A stretch of 64,000 bases of DNA from assembly GCA_964250225.1 (NCBI GenBank), contig CAXUEY010000008.1, positions 1 through 64,000 on the forward strand. The letters run 5' to 3'. A program made the translations under genes and the position numbers. The notes under the pieces are model-generated. The model made no database searches. It had not been told where the DNA came from and saw nothing but the letters and a program-made list of their open reading frames with translations. Shown here in pieces: positions 24,147 to 32,550 of the stretch. Position 1 is the stretch's first letter; every line of letters begins with the position of its first letter. This stretch comes from Paraktedonobacter sp964250225 (GTDB lineage: Bacteria > Chloroflexota > Ktedonobacteria > Ktedonobacterales > Ktedonobacteraceae).

Positions 24147-25469
24147 ATGGATATGATCATGACAAGGAGGCAGGAACACTTCACACTCGCAACACGTGAA
24201 GCGCTTTCCACGGCCCAACGCGAGGCCGTTCGTATGAATGCCGTGGAGGTTCTGCCAGAGCATCTCTTCTTCGGGGTTCTTGCTCAGGACGGTGATGGAG
24301 TTATGGAGGCATTCAGCACGCTGGGGCTGGATCGAGCGCTGCTTCGCACGCAACTCGCGTCTCTTTTCCCTTCTCACTCTGTTGTAGGACAAGGAGATGC
24401 GAAGGACGTTCCATTGTCTAAGGAAGCATATGCCTGTATTGAGTGGGCCATCGCATTTGCAACGTCTTTCCGTGTTTCAAGTGTCCAGCTTGAGCATGTG
24501 CTCCTGGGGTGTGTGCGCCATCAGCGTATTCAACCGCTCCTGGCACTGCTTCTGATCAATGCAGGAAGCATTCTCCCCTCTTCTGTAGCTGAGCGCTCGG
24601 AGTCAGCCTATACGGCAACGATGGATCAGCTCATTACATCAAGGATACGTCGGCGCAGCATAGTCCATCTCAACCACGATGGTTCCGGCAGAATCCTCAG
24701 CAGTTTCGAGCGCCCAGCTCTCACCTTCGTTGATATTATGGGGTTTGAGAAGGTGAAGCGGGAGCTGCGAGAAGTGATCAACTTTCTCCGGAATCCACAC
24801 CGTGTGCACCAGGATCTGCGCTCGTACCTCTATGGGTTGCTCCTGGTTGGACCGGCTGGCATGAGTCGAACGCTCATTGGACAGGCTCTGGCTGGTGAAG
24901 CCGTTGTCCCGCTCCTCTCGCTTTCCATATCTGGCCTGCTTGAGATGGGAAGCACTGCAAGTGGCGATCAGGAGGGGATCTTCGGCAATGCTCAATCGTC
25001 TTCCGCGCCGGGTCAGGCTGAACGAGAGACGGTTGGTCAACAAGGATGTCGCATAATCCATGACTTCTTTGAGCAAGGGAAAAGGGCATCTCCCTGTATT
25101 CTCTGCCTCGACGAGCTTGATGCGTTCGCTCAACAAGAGATGAGAGAAGTAGGTGAGCAGTGGCAGAGACAGTTGTGTAGCGAAATCGATGGATGCAACA
25201 CGCGTCCAGCAATGGCGGTGATGGCGGCGATCAGCCGACGTGAGCAGATCGATCAGTTATTGGTAGCGGACTGCTTTGATCATACTGCAACCCTTGATGA
25301 GACGGACATACAGCCTTTTGAGGGAAGGTTCAGCAGGTGTCCTGCATGTCATCAGGAGGTCTGTGAGCACTGGCGGTACTGCGGGTTCTGTGGAGGACCG
25401 ATAGCCAGAGGACCCGACGGTGCAGAGGGAAAAGGCATCATCTTCTGTCCTGAATGCGGGAATCGGTGA
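24147..25469 (+). CDS. Clp_N domain plus FtsH-like pseudo-AAA domain plus zinc ribbon
   Basis: 440 residues. Residues about 10-150 are a Clp_N double repeat (HFTLATREALSTAQREAVRMN...LPEHLFFGVL and the second YACIEWAIAFA...VQLEHVLLG). Residues 190-385 align with the AAA domain of FtsH (TFVDIMGFEKVKRELREVINFLRNP), but the Walker A loop is GPAGMSRT (Lys to Arg), the sensor-1 Asn is lost (VMAAISR for ATNR) and the SRH arginines are gone; the Walker B-like LDELDAF remains. The end is a zinc ribbon (CPACHQEVC...CGFCGG...CPECG). It probably cannot hydrolyse ATP. An adaptor or substrate-recruiting role near Hsp20 is inference. ATG 24147 follows AAGGGAA. Confidence 0.75.
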   Translation: MDMIMTRRQEHFTLATREALSTAQREAVRMNAVEVLPEHLFFGVLAQDGDGVMEAFSTLGLDRALLRTQLASLFPSHSVVGQGDAKDVPLSKEAYACIEWAIAFATSFRVSSVQLEHVLLGCVRHQRIQPLLALLLINAGSILPSSVAERSESAYTATMDQLITSRIRRRSIVHLNHDGSGRILSSFERPALTFVDIMGFEKVKRELREVINFLRNPHRVHQDLRSYLYGLLLVGPAGMSRTLIGQALAGEAVVPLLSLSISGLLEMGSTASGDQEGIFGNAQSSSAPGQAERETVGQQGCRIIHDFFEQGKRASPCILCLDELDAFAQQEMREVGEQWQRQLCSEIDGCNTRPAMAVMAAISRREQIDQLLVADCFDHTATLDETDIQPFEGRFSRCPACHQEVCEHWRYCGFCGGPIARGPDGAEGKGIIFCPECGNR

Positions 25470-25486
25470 ATGCGTATTCGTTTCGC

Positions 25487-25515
25487 TTGCCAGGGAAGCA
25501 TTTTTGAGCTATAGT
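25487..25515 (+). promoter_or_regulatory. Promoter of the GH57 glucanotransferase gene
   Basis: TTGCCA (25487-25492), a 17-base spacer and TATAGT (25510-25515). The gap to the ATG is 121 bases. A LacI-type dyad starts at the next base. Confidence 0.55.
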
Positions 25516-25529
25516 AAACGCGCACGTTT
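25516..25529. promoter_or_regulatory. LacI-type operator dyad at the GH57 start site
   Basis: AAACGCGCACGTTT has AAACG/CGTTT arms around four bases, directly downstream of the -10 box, where a repressor would block initiation. Maltose and starch genes in many bacteria are controlled by LacI-family regulators with CG-centred dyads; no such regulator gene lies in this window. Confidence 0.45.
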
Positions 25530-25636
25530 GCAGACTATATAAGGCATCTCCAGATAACATCACACACGCAAATGCAGGTTCATATGACATATGAGGCGAG
25601 GCGCCTCTAGAGCGATATACGTACAGAAGGGGTTTT

Positions 25637-27856
25637 ATGGCAATCGAGCAGGGGAAGAGCATTCATCTTGGGTTATTACTCCACAATCACCAGCCGGTTG
25701 GCAATTTTCCGTGGGTCTTTCAGCAGGTCTATGAAGAATCGTATCTGCCGCTGGTCGAGGCGCTGGAACGCCACGCAGGCATACGTCTGGCCTTGCACTA
25801 CACCGGTTCGTTGCTCGACTGGCTGGGTGAGGCGCACCCAGAGTTTGTGCAGCGTGTCGCGGCTCTGGTGAAGCGCGGCCAGGTGGAGATGGTCGGCGGC
25901 GGCTACTACGAGCCGATTCTCCCCTCGATCCCCGATGCTGACAAAATTGGGCAGGTCCGCAAGCTTAGCCAGAGTATACGAGACGATTTTAAGGCACAGG
26001 TCAGCGGAATGTGGCTGGCCGAGCGCGTCTGGGAGCCGGGACTACCGCGTCTGTTGCGCGCGGCTGGCATCGAATGGACGATCCTCGACGATGTGCATTT
26101 CAAGAATGTGGGCCTGGAGGATAGCGACCTCTATGGCTACTACGCCACCGAGGATCAGAGCCCCATCCTCAAGGTCTTCGCGACCAGCCAGGCCATGCGC
26201 TACACGGTTCCCTGGCGACCTGTGCAGGAGACCATCGATCTGCTGCGCTCCCTGGCCACCAGTTCCGGCGAGCGGCTTGTGGCGATGGGCGACGATGGGG
26301 AGAAGTTCGGGAGCTGGCCGGGCACGCGCGAGTACTGCTGGGGCCACGATGGACGCTCCGGCTGGATCGAAGCCTTTTTTACTGCTCTGGAAGAGAACCG
26401 AGCCTGGCTGCACACCACCCTGCTCGGTGAATACGCGCGCGCACATTCAGCACTTGGGCGTATCTATATCCCTACCTCGTCGTATATCGAGATGACCGAG
26501 TGGGCGCTTCCCCCGCGCAAATCCTATATCTTCGGTCAAATGCTCCACCAGCTACAAGACGAGTATGAGCAAGAACTGCTGCAATTTATGCGTGGTGGCT
26601 TCTGGCGTAATTTCCTGGTGCGCTATCCCGAAGTGAACAACCAGCATAAAAAAATGCTGCGCGTGCATGATGCTGTCTACGCGGCAGGTGGATGCGAAGA
26701 GCATGGACTGAGCCATCTGTGGAAGGCGCAGGCCAACGATACCTACTGGCACGGCCTCTTTGGTGGCGTCTATATGGGCCATGTGCGCTCCGCCATCTAC
26801 CATCATCTGATTAAGGCCGAGAATGCCGCGCACAGAGCCACCCACGGGGCAGACCACTGGCAGAGCTACGAGTTTACCGACCTGGACCGCGATAGCCGCG
26901 ACGAGCTGCTGATCGAGGGGGATCAGCAGAACTTGTATCTCGATCCCCAGCGCGGTGGGACGCTGTTCGAGTGGGATATGCGTCGCAGCGCGCACAATCT
27001 GCTCTGTGTGATGACCAGACGCGAAGAGGGCTATCACCGCACCTTGCGCGAACACGAGCGGGAACGGCGCAGACGAGAGCAGTCCCAACACAACGCGGAC
27101 CAGGCAGCGGCAGGCGAACTGGAGAACCCACATACGACCGTGCGTACCAAAGAGCCAGACCTGGACCGCTTTCTGGTCATCGATACGCACCGGCGCGCCA
27201 GCCTGGTCGATCATTTCTGCGCGCCTAGCACACGCCTGGAATACTTTGCCGCGGGTACCTACGCAGAACTGGGCGATTTTGTCGAGCAACCCTACGAGGC
27301 CGAGGCGCGGCAGGATGGCCTGGGCATCACAGCCACGCTGGAGCGCGAGGGGCACGTGCGTAGACATGGCGCGCTGCCACCTCAGGCGGTGCTCGTGACG
27401 AAAACGCTCTTCGTGCCCAATGGACGCGAAGAGCTGCTGGTGCGTTATAGTATCCAGAATAAAAGCCAGGCCCGTCTACAAACGAGTTTTGCCTGCGAAT
27501 GGAACGTCCATCTGCTCGGCGGCGGCGGGAACGAGCAGGCGTATTATCGCGTGCCGGGCCACTCGCTAGAGAACGAGCACTTTGACAGCACCGGCGAGGT
27601 CGAGCACGTGGAGACGCTGCACATCGGTAACACATGGATAGAGCAGGATGTTGAATTTACGCTCAGCCAGCCCGCCACGCTCTGGCGCTACTCCATCGAA
27701 ACCGTCACCGGCTCTGAGGCGGGCTTTGAGCGCAACCACCAGGGCAGTTGCCTCACATTGCTCTGGCCCCTCCTGCTGGAACCGGGCCAGTGCTGGCAAA
27801 TTGAAATCGCCTGCACAGGGTCGGCGGCGGGATCATTGCAGAACACGCCGTCGTAG
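25637..27856 (+). CDS. 4-alpha-glucanotransferase / amylase, family GH57
   Basis: 739 residues. The GH57 barrel begins LGLLLHNHQPVGNF (HxHQP motif), followed by VEMVGGGYYEPILPSIP. The nucleophile is Glu129 in MWLAERVWEP, and the acid/base Asp is in VAMGDDGEKFGSWP (219/220). These correspond to Glu123 and Asp214 of the Thermococcus litoralis 4-alpha-glucanotransferase. The C-terminal half matches the DUF1925/DUF1926 beta domains of that type. It would transfer maltodextrin chains between alpha-1,4 glucans in the cytoplasm (no signal peptide). AGAAGGGG precedes the ATG. It fits with the UgpC/MsiK-type ATPase at 30 kb and glycogen synthase at 48 kb. Confidence 0.9.
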   Translation: MAIEQGKSIHLGLLLHNHQPVGNFPWVFQQVYEESYLPLVEALERHAGIRLALHYTGSLLDWLGEAHPEFVQRVAALVKRGQVEMVGGGYYEPILPSIPDADKIGQVRKLSQSIRDDFKAQVSGMWLAERVWEPGLPRLLRAAGIEWTILDDVHFKNVGLEDSDLYGYYATEDQSPILKVFATSQAMRYTVPWRPVQETIDLLRSLATSSGERLVAMGDDGEKFGSWPGTREYCWGHDGRSGWIEAFFTALEENRAWLHTTLLGEYARAHSALGRIYIPTSSYIEMTEWALPPRKSYIFGQMLHQLQDEYEQELLQFMRGGFWRNFLVRYPEVNNQHKKMLRVHDAVYAAGGCEEHGLSHLWKAQANDTYWHGLFGGVYMGHVRSAIYHHLIKAENAAHRATHGADHWQSYEFTDLDRDSRDELLIEGDQQNLYLDPQRGGTLFEWDMRRSAHNLLCVMTRREEGYHRTLREHERERRRREQSQHNADQAAAGELENPHTTVRTKEPDLDRFLVIDTHRRASLVDHFCAPSTRLEYFAAGTYAELGDFVEQPYEAEARQDGLGITATLEREGHVRRHGALPPQAVLVTKTLFVPNGREELLVRYSIQNKSQARLQTSFACEWNVHLLGGGGNEQAYYRVPGHSLENEHFDSTGEVEHVETLHIGNTWIEQDVEFTLSQPATLWRYSIETVTGSEAGFERNHQGSCLTLLWPLLLEPGQCWQIEIACTGSAAGSLQNTPS

Positions 27857-28005
27857 ACCTCATCAAGAGCTAATTTCAGGTTGAGTTGTTCCAGGTAAAT
27901 GGTTTGTCCAGTGGTGAAAACTTCCGGTGCCCCCAGCCCACTGCTCATCCCAACCAACTTCGCGAGGACCAACACGATCAGCAATCCAGCCAGATACCAG
28001 CGCAC
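27857..28005 (-). pseudogene. Possible truncated membrane or secreted protein gene
   Basis: A minus-strand frame from GTG 28005 reads RWYLAGLLIVLVLAKLVGMS, then a polar stretch TGQTIYLEQLNLKLALDE. It looks like the N-terminus of an exported or membrane protein. It then runs into the antisense of the GH57 end, where similarity to coding sequence stops. No ribosome site is seen. It may be the head of a gene cut by a deletion; chance cannot be excluded. Confidence 0.25.
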
Positions 28006-28033
28006 GCACTAATGCGCACCAATCAGCATCCAG

Positions 28034-29020
28034 TTATCTCTCTCCGATCCGCGTACCATCAAAGGGGAATGAGCCCATGCCGCTGATCTTAGCTGTGCCT
28101 GCTATGAAATCGCTATCCATTGTCCCATCCCATAAGATGGTGACTGGATACGGTTTCGTCATGGCTGTGGTGAACGTCACCTGGCGTTCATGTATCTTTC
28201 CCTCAGAAATGGGCGAGGTGATCCCTGCTACCTCATTGGCGACCGAACCGGACAACTCCCCTCCCTCTCCCATCACAATCACGAGCTGGAGTTCCTGTGT
28301 TGCGGCAGGGTGATAAAATTTCAGGTGCCAGGTCCCGTCTGGTTTCACCTCTGAGAGTACTCCGTCCGTGGAGGTGCTGATCGGTCGTTGGCGCACGGGT
28401 GCCTCATAAGACATTCCCTGGCCGAGCCGAGGGCGCCCAGGCTCAATCGGCACGCCAAGCGAATTCAGGAGCCCGGCGTTCATCCGGTAGAAGCCAATCA
28501 GCATCACCAATTCAATGATCTCGCCCTCGTCATACACTGCTGAAAGTCGCCGCCACGTCTCCTCCGAGGCGCAGTCATCTGCAAACAGGTCATCGACTAA
28601 GGACAGTGCAGCAACCTCAGCGTCGGACCAGGAACCTTCTCCTTTCGCAAAGGATGCAATCTCGGCGGAGGTCAGGCCAACACTGAGGGCTGCGGGAACG
28701 TGGTTGCCCCACTCGTACTCACTCCCGGCGTGAAGTGCGATGCGCAAGATCACCAGTTCGCGTGTTCGCATGGGCACTCGCCCTTTGGATGTGACATATT
28801 CTCCAAACTCTAGCCAGGGCGCCAGCAAGTCTGCACGGTGCGCTACCATTCGCAGTACGTTCGACGCTCCGCTAACAGTAGCAGCGCGCTGATCTTGCGA
28901 CAGCGCGGACACGTTCAGCAGTGGAATGCGAGGCTCCGCTGGCCGCGTAATCATCCTCTGTTGGGGATCTCCATCAGTTTTCGTCCCGTCGTCTGCTTTA
29001 TTCTTCATTTCATCTTCCAT
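28034..29020 (-). CDS. Carboxymuconolactone-decarboxylase/AhpD-like protein with extra C-terminal domain
   Basis: 328 residues. Residues about 45-190 resemble the CMD/AhpD fold: RTRELVILRIALHAGSEYEWGNHVPAALSVGLTSAEI, with Glu and His but no CxxC, and a second helical unit EVAALSLVDDLFADD...IELVMLIGFYRM. Members without the cysteines are not peroxidase partners and may bind or decarboxylate small lactones. The last 110 residues form a separate beta-rich domain (DGTWHLKFYHPAATQELQLVIVMGEGGELSG) that I cannot name. ATG 29020 follows AAAGGAAC. A 23-bp dyad shared with the neighbouring tetR promoter lies 68 bases upstream, so it is very likely the target of that regulator. Confidence 0.75.
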   Translation of the reverse strand: MEDEMKNKADDGTKTDGDPQQRMITRPAEPRIPLLNVSALSQDQRAATVSGASNVLRMVAHRADLLAPWLEFGEYVTSKGRVPMRTRELVILRIALHAGSEYEWGNHVPAALSVGLTSAEIASFAKGEGSWSDAEVAALSLVDDLFADDCASEETWRRLSAVYDEGEIIELVMLIGFYRMNAGLLNSLGVPIEPGRPRLGQGMSYEAPVRQRPISTSTDGVLSEVKPDGTWHLKFYHPAATQELQLVIVMGEGGELSGSVANEVAGITSPISEGKIHERQVTFTTAMTKPYPVTILWDGTMDSDFIAGTAKISGMGSFPFDGTRIGER

Positions 29021-29087
29021 TGAGATGTTCCTTTCTTCGTAACATGACCATTTCGGTCTTTTTTTTTCTCCAGATCAATCCTCGATT

Positions 29088-29110
29088 AATAAACGGCCCA
29101 TCTATTTATT
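29088..29110. promoter_or_regulatory. Putative TetR operator upstream of the CMD-like gene
   Basis: A 23-base dyad starting AATAAAC and ending TTTATT. It matches the reverse complement of 29910-29932 at 18 of 23 positions, and the TTAATTA and TATAGCC flanks are shared as well. Confidence 0.6.
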
Positions 29111-29182
29111 AATTATAGCCGAAAATCAGCATATGTCAAGGGGTTCCAACTGACATCTCCTGTGGCTTCCTCTTTCTTTGTC

Positions 29183-29893
29183 TTATTGAGCCTGGGTAAA
29201 GCGCGTCACCCAGGCTTTCACCACGTCAGCATCAAGCCGGGAAAAGGAATGTGTGGGTGCGCCGATTACTCGCTCGATGGCATCCATATAGGCGGTATGG
29301 GTTGCAATGATCTCAGCGGTCCAACTCGGATTGTCGCGCTCCTGCTCTAAGGTAAAAAAGTATCTGGCGTGAGTATTGTCCATGCCCTGTAACAGCGACA
29401 TGATGACTTCGCCAGCTTTGTCTGAAGAAGCAGTGGTGAAGCTCCCCTCCTCAATGCCTTGTCGGACAATCTCGGTCAAGAGCGGCGCGCGTTGCGCAAA
29501 AACCGCCTGATCTACTTTCTGGCGAACGACAGCATTGTCGTCGGTGTACCAGACACGCCCCAGCTGAACCACCTCCGCCTTGTGGGCCATTCTCAAGCGG
29601 TCCAGGGTATCGAAAAAACCCTGAAGTTTTTCGATGGCGGAAAGGCTCGGATCATGAATGATGGCCAGAAGTGGCTTTTCTGTCTCTTGTTCGATCTGCT
29701 CGGCGAAGGCTTCCAGCAAGGCCCCGCGCGAGTCGAAGTAGTGATGAAATGCCCCACTAGACATCTGCACTTCGTCCAGAATATCCTGGATCGACATTTG
29801 CTCATATCCTTTGGTCAATATCAGCTTTTGGGTGGCGTGCAAAATTTCTCTGCGTTTGGCAGCAACTGCTTCTGGGTTGACAGTGCGAGCCAT
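29183..29893 (-). CDS. TetR/AcrR family transcriptional regulator
   Basis: 236 residues. The DNA-binding head is EILHATQKLILTKGYEQMSIQDILDEVQMSSGAFHHYFDSRGALLEAF, about residues 16-63, a clear TetR helix-turn-helix. The helical C-terminal domain gives no hint of the ligand. The start at 29893 is fixed by AAGGAGGA; the frame extends 17 codons further without support. It follows the CMD-like gene on the same strand, with 163 bases between, and each has its own promoter region carrying the same dyad. Autoregulation plus control of the CMD-like gene is the simplest reading. Confidence 0.9.
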   Translation of the reverse strand: MARTVNPEAVAAKRREILHATQKLILTKGYEQMSIQDILDEVQMSSGAFHHYFDSRGALLEAFAEQIEQETEKPLLAIIHDPSLSAIEKLQGFFDTLDRLRMAHKAEVVQLGRVWYTDDNAVVRQKVDQAVFAQRAPLLTEIVRQGIEEGSFTTASSDKAGEVIMSLLQGMDNTHARYFFTLEQERDNPSWTAEIIATHTAYMDAIERVIGAPTHSFSRLDADVVKAWVTRFTQAQ

Positions 29894-29909
29894 GGGGTCC
29901 TCCTTAATT

Positions 29910-29932
29910 AATAGATAGATTATCTGTTTATT
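29910..29932. promoter_or_regulatory. Putative TetR operator in the promoter of its own gene
   Basis: A 23-base imperfect dyad (AATAGATAGAT centre ATCTGTTTATT) placed 17-39 bases before the tetR start. It is the partner of the dyad at 29088-29110. Confidence 0.6.
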
Positions 29933-29995
29933 ATAGCCACGCATTTTCTTTTGTCAAGAGGTCTGCTCCTCTATCTTTTTTGGCTGAGCCTATGG

Positions 29996-30001
29996 TATAC
30001 T
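29996..30001 (+). promoter_or_regulatory. -10 box of the sugar-ABC ATPase gene
   Basis: TATACT. Transcription would start near 30008 and give a leader of about 220 bases. No good -35 hexamer is seen. Confidence 0.35.
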
Positions 30002-30081
30002 TCCCATTAGCACCTATCGATTGCCAGCCCTTGTATGGCCATCTGGCGGCGATATGAATGTGAAGAGGCCCCTTTGACTCC

Positions 30082-30205
30082 CATCTATCGGACATGTGCC
30101 GGATAGATGCACTGAGGGCATTAAGCGAAGCTCAAAAAAATGTGTTGGTGACAGGCAACCTGGTGTGTCCGCGTGGCACATGGATGCACGCGTCCGGCCT
30201 GTGAC
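30082..30205 (+). promoter_or_regulatory. Structured 5' leader of the sugar-ABC ATPase gene
   Basis: Two hairpins are visible. CATCTATC (30082-30089) pairs with GATAGATG (30102-30109). GTGACAGGC (30148-30156) pairs with GCCTGTGAC (30197-30205, one mismatch) and encloses CGCGTG (30170-30175) with CACGCG (30187-30192). The second ends about nine bases before the AAGGAG site, so folding could affect translation. The first could also be a protein-binding dyad. Confidence 0.4.
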
Positions 30206-30229
30206 CAGAGCGAAAAGGAGTGACCCGTA

Positions 30230-31342
30230 ATGGCTCGTGTCCAATTTCAAAACGTCTACAAACGCTTCAACAAAGTCGAGGTCGTCCACGACATCAACCT
30301 CGACATTGAGGACCAGGAATTCCTGGTCCTGGTTGGCCCCTCCGGCTGTGGCAAAAGTACCTGCCTCCGCATGATCGCCGGCCTGGAAGAGGTCAGCGAG
30401 GGTGACATCTGGATCGGAGACCGCATCGTCAATGGCATCGATCCCAAAGACCGCAATATCGCGATGGTCTTCCAGAACTACGCCCTGTATCCCCATATGA
30501 CCGTCTACGACAACATCGCCTTTGGCCTGAAACTACGCCATATGCCCAAAGCGCAGATTCAGAAGCGCGTGTATGAGTCCGCGGAAATCCTCGGCCTGCA
30601 AGATTATCTCAAACGCAAACCGAAAGAGCTGTCCGGTGGCCAGCGCCAGCGTGTCGCCCTGGGTCGCGCCATCGCCCGCGAGAACGCCGAGGTCTTCCTG
30701 ATGGACGAGCCGCTCTCCAACCTGGACGCCAAATTGCGCGTGCAGATGCGCGCCGAGATCATTAAAATCCATCAGCGCGTGCAGACCACGTTTGTTTACG
30801 TTACGCACGACCAGACCGAGGCGATGACGATGGGTAGCCGCATCGCGGTGCTCAACGGTGGCGTGGTGCAGCAGCTCGGCACGCCGCAGGAGCTTTACGA
30901 TCATCCCGCCAACCTCTTCACCGCCGGCTTCATCGGTTCACCTTCAATGAACTTCTTCCCAGGCGCGCAGGTTGTGAGAGATGGCGATTCGACCAGAATT
31001 GAACTGGAAGGCGTTGGCAGCATCAACGTAGCCGAACAATACGTCGTGCAGGCCAGAGAAGCCGCCGGGCGCAACCTGACCTTTGGCATCCGTCCTGAAC
31101 ACCTGGAGGACCGCGAACTGGTCGCTTCCGAACAGGCGAATGACTCGCACATCAACGCCGCTGTCGATGTGATTGAGAACCTGGGCAACGAGCTACTGGT
31201 CTACCTGACCAGCGGTGGCAAAAGCATCCAGGCCCGCCTCAATCCGCGCTCGCGGGTGAGCGTTGGCAACCGTGTAGGTTTGCAGGTCGACACCAGCCAC
31301 ATCCACCTCTTCGATGCAGATACAGAACAAGCCATTTTCTAA
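30230..31342 (+). CDS. Sugar ABC transporter ATP-binding protein (UgpC/MsiK type)
   Basis: 370 residues, a complete ATPase of carbohydrate uptake ABC systems. Walker A GPSGCGKST, Q-loop VFQNYALYPHMT, signature LSGGQRQRVALGRA, Walker B VFLMDEPLSNLDAKLR and switch His YVTHDQTEA are all intact. The C-terminal 130 residues are the OB-like TOBE regulatory domain (FGIRPEHLED...). No permease or binding-protein genes are near, as expected for the shared MsiK-type ATPase that serves several sugar systems; sn-glycerol-3-phosphate use is also possible. AAGGAG precedes the start, and a strong hairpin terminator follows. Confidence 0.92.
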   Translation: MARVQFQNVYKRFNKVEVVHDINLDIEDQEFLVLVGPSGCGKSTCLRMIAGLEEVSEGDIWIGDRIVNGIDPKDRNIAMVFQNYALYPHMTVYDNIAFGLKLRHMPKAQIQKRVYESAEILGLQDYLKRKPKELSGGQRQRVALGRAIARENAEVFLMDEPLSNLDAKLRVQMRAEIIKIHQRVQTTFVYVTHDQTEAMTMGSRIAVLNGGVVQQLGTPQELYDHPANLFTAGFIGSPSMNFFPGAQVVRDGDSTRIELEGVGSINVAEQYVVQAREAAGRNLTFGIRPEHLEDRELVASEQANDSHINAAVDVIENLGNELLVYLTSGGKSIQARLNPRSRVSVGNRVGLQVDTSHIHLFDADTEQAIF

Positions 31343-31360
31343 GAGCAGAAAAGAGCAAAA

Positions 31361-31399
31361 AAGCAGCGGAGCCGACTCACAAGGTCGGCTCCGCTGCTT
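31361..31399. terminator. Strong bidirectional terminator
   Basis: AAGCAGCGGAGCCGAC (31361-31376) pairs perfectly with 31384-31399 around seven bases, with an A-run before and a T-run after. It ends the ABC ATPase transcript. Confidence 0.85.
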
Positions 31400-31497
31400 T
31401 TTACTCTTCTTCTCTCTGAGAAAACTTGCAGGTCTGGGTATATCTGGGATAGCATGAGAATACAGAGACATTCTTCTATTTTGAAAGGATACGCTTC

Positions 31498-31722
31498 ATG
31501 AGGCGCGTGCCGGCACTGCAACATGTCTGGGACGACCCGCCAGGCTACCTGGAAACAATTTTGCGCTATCCCGCCTTTGCTCAAGAAATCCGTGAGACGC
31601 TAAACACGTCAGATGCACCAGAGCGCCTGGAACGCGTATGGAGCGCGAAGGGAGCCACATATCGTGAACATACGCGCATACTGTTTGAGAATTTTTTGCG
31701 CATCGCAAGGCTGATCGAATAA
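31498..31722 (+). CDS. Small hypothetical protein
   Basis: 74 residues (MRRVPALQHVWDDPPGYLETI at the start), not recognised. It is charged and mostly helical, without membrane segments or Cys. AAAGGA at 31484-31489 is well placed before the ATG, which supports translation. It sits alone between the ABC terminator and the convergent universal stress gene, whose stop is only 13 bases away. Confidence 0.55.
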   Translation: MRRVPALQHVWDDPPGYLETILRYPAFAQEIRETLNTSDAPERLERVWSAKGATYREHTRILFENFLRIARLIE

Positions 31723-31735
31723 CTTCAGGCGTAAC

Positions 31736-32224
31736 TCATTTCACGATAAGCACGGGGCACTCTGCCTTCTCGACGAGCGCGTGGCTGACACTGCCCAGAA
31801 TCGCGCCGCGCAACGCGCTCACTCCTCGCGTGCCCACCACAATCATATCAGCGTGCGACTCTTGCGCGGCGTGCAGAATCCCCTCGGCCACGCGTTGAGC
31901 TGTCACAACCTGGCCTACCACATGGATATCTGGCGCTGGCAAAAGGCGACGTAACTCTTCTACCGCCCTCTCCACAATTCTCCGACCCTGAACGAGTTCG
32001 GTCTCCTCCCGCTCTTCATTGGCAACCACATTTGACTCCAGGGGTATTTCAGGGACCATTCCAGGCGCGGACGACACGATGGGAGAAACGATGGGTACGG
32101 GCAAGTGGATGTACACCACCGTTATCTCTGCCTGTTGATGCTGATCGATGACCTGAGCGCTAAAATGTACAGCGCGCTCAGCATTTTCAGAGCCGTCAGT
32201 GGGAACTAAAAGATGCTGGATCAT
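31736..32224 (-). CDS. Universal stress protein, UspA family
   Basis: 162 residues. The start HLLVPTDGSENAERAVHFSAQV and the C-terminal ATP-binding loop VGTRGVSALRGAILGSVSHALVEKAECPVLIV (G-2x-G-9x-G-S pattern) are diagnostic, so this is an ATP-binding type. A long loop rich in Pro and Glu (PIVSPIVSSAPGMVPEIPLE...EEREETELVQ) sits between strand two and the next helix. UspA proteins help cells survive stress by unclear means. Confidence 0.9.
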   Translation of the reverse strand: MIQHLLVPTDGSENAERAVHFSAQVIDQHQQAEITVVYIHLPVPIVSPIVSSAPGMVPEIPLESNVVANEEREETELVQGRRIVERAVEELRRLLPAPDIHVVGQVVTAQRVAEGILHAAQESHADMIVVGTRGVSALRGAILGSVSHALVEKAECPVLIVK

Positions 32225-32391
32225 AGACGAATACTTCCTCTCTTCAATGAATCATTGTTCATATGGCTACTCACATCTATTACACGCTCGATGCGCGTCG
32301 TACGGTTCACCCTGAGCAATGGACAGGCAGGCGAACATTGGACAACAGCGGGCCAGGGAGAAGCACTCTGGCATATCTGGCACGTGCCACT

Positions 32392-32419
32392 TTGTTTTTT
32401 CCCACGTTTCTGTTATACT
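32392..32419 (+). promoter_or_regulatory. Promoter of the PP2C phosphatase gene
   Basis: TTGTTT (32392-32397), a 16-base spacer and TATACT (32414-32419). The rest of the 326-base gap 32225-32550 shows no gene. Confidence 0.45.
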
Positions 32420-32550
32420 TGCAAGCATATATAATGTGGTTGTATACCACCCATTCCGAATGTTAAACAGTCTAAAAATGTGAGAAGCACGTGTTACAAG
32501 CAGAAAATCAACTAGCTAAGCCAGACAATCGTAAGGAGTACTCGACATCG

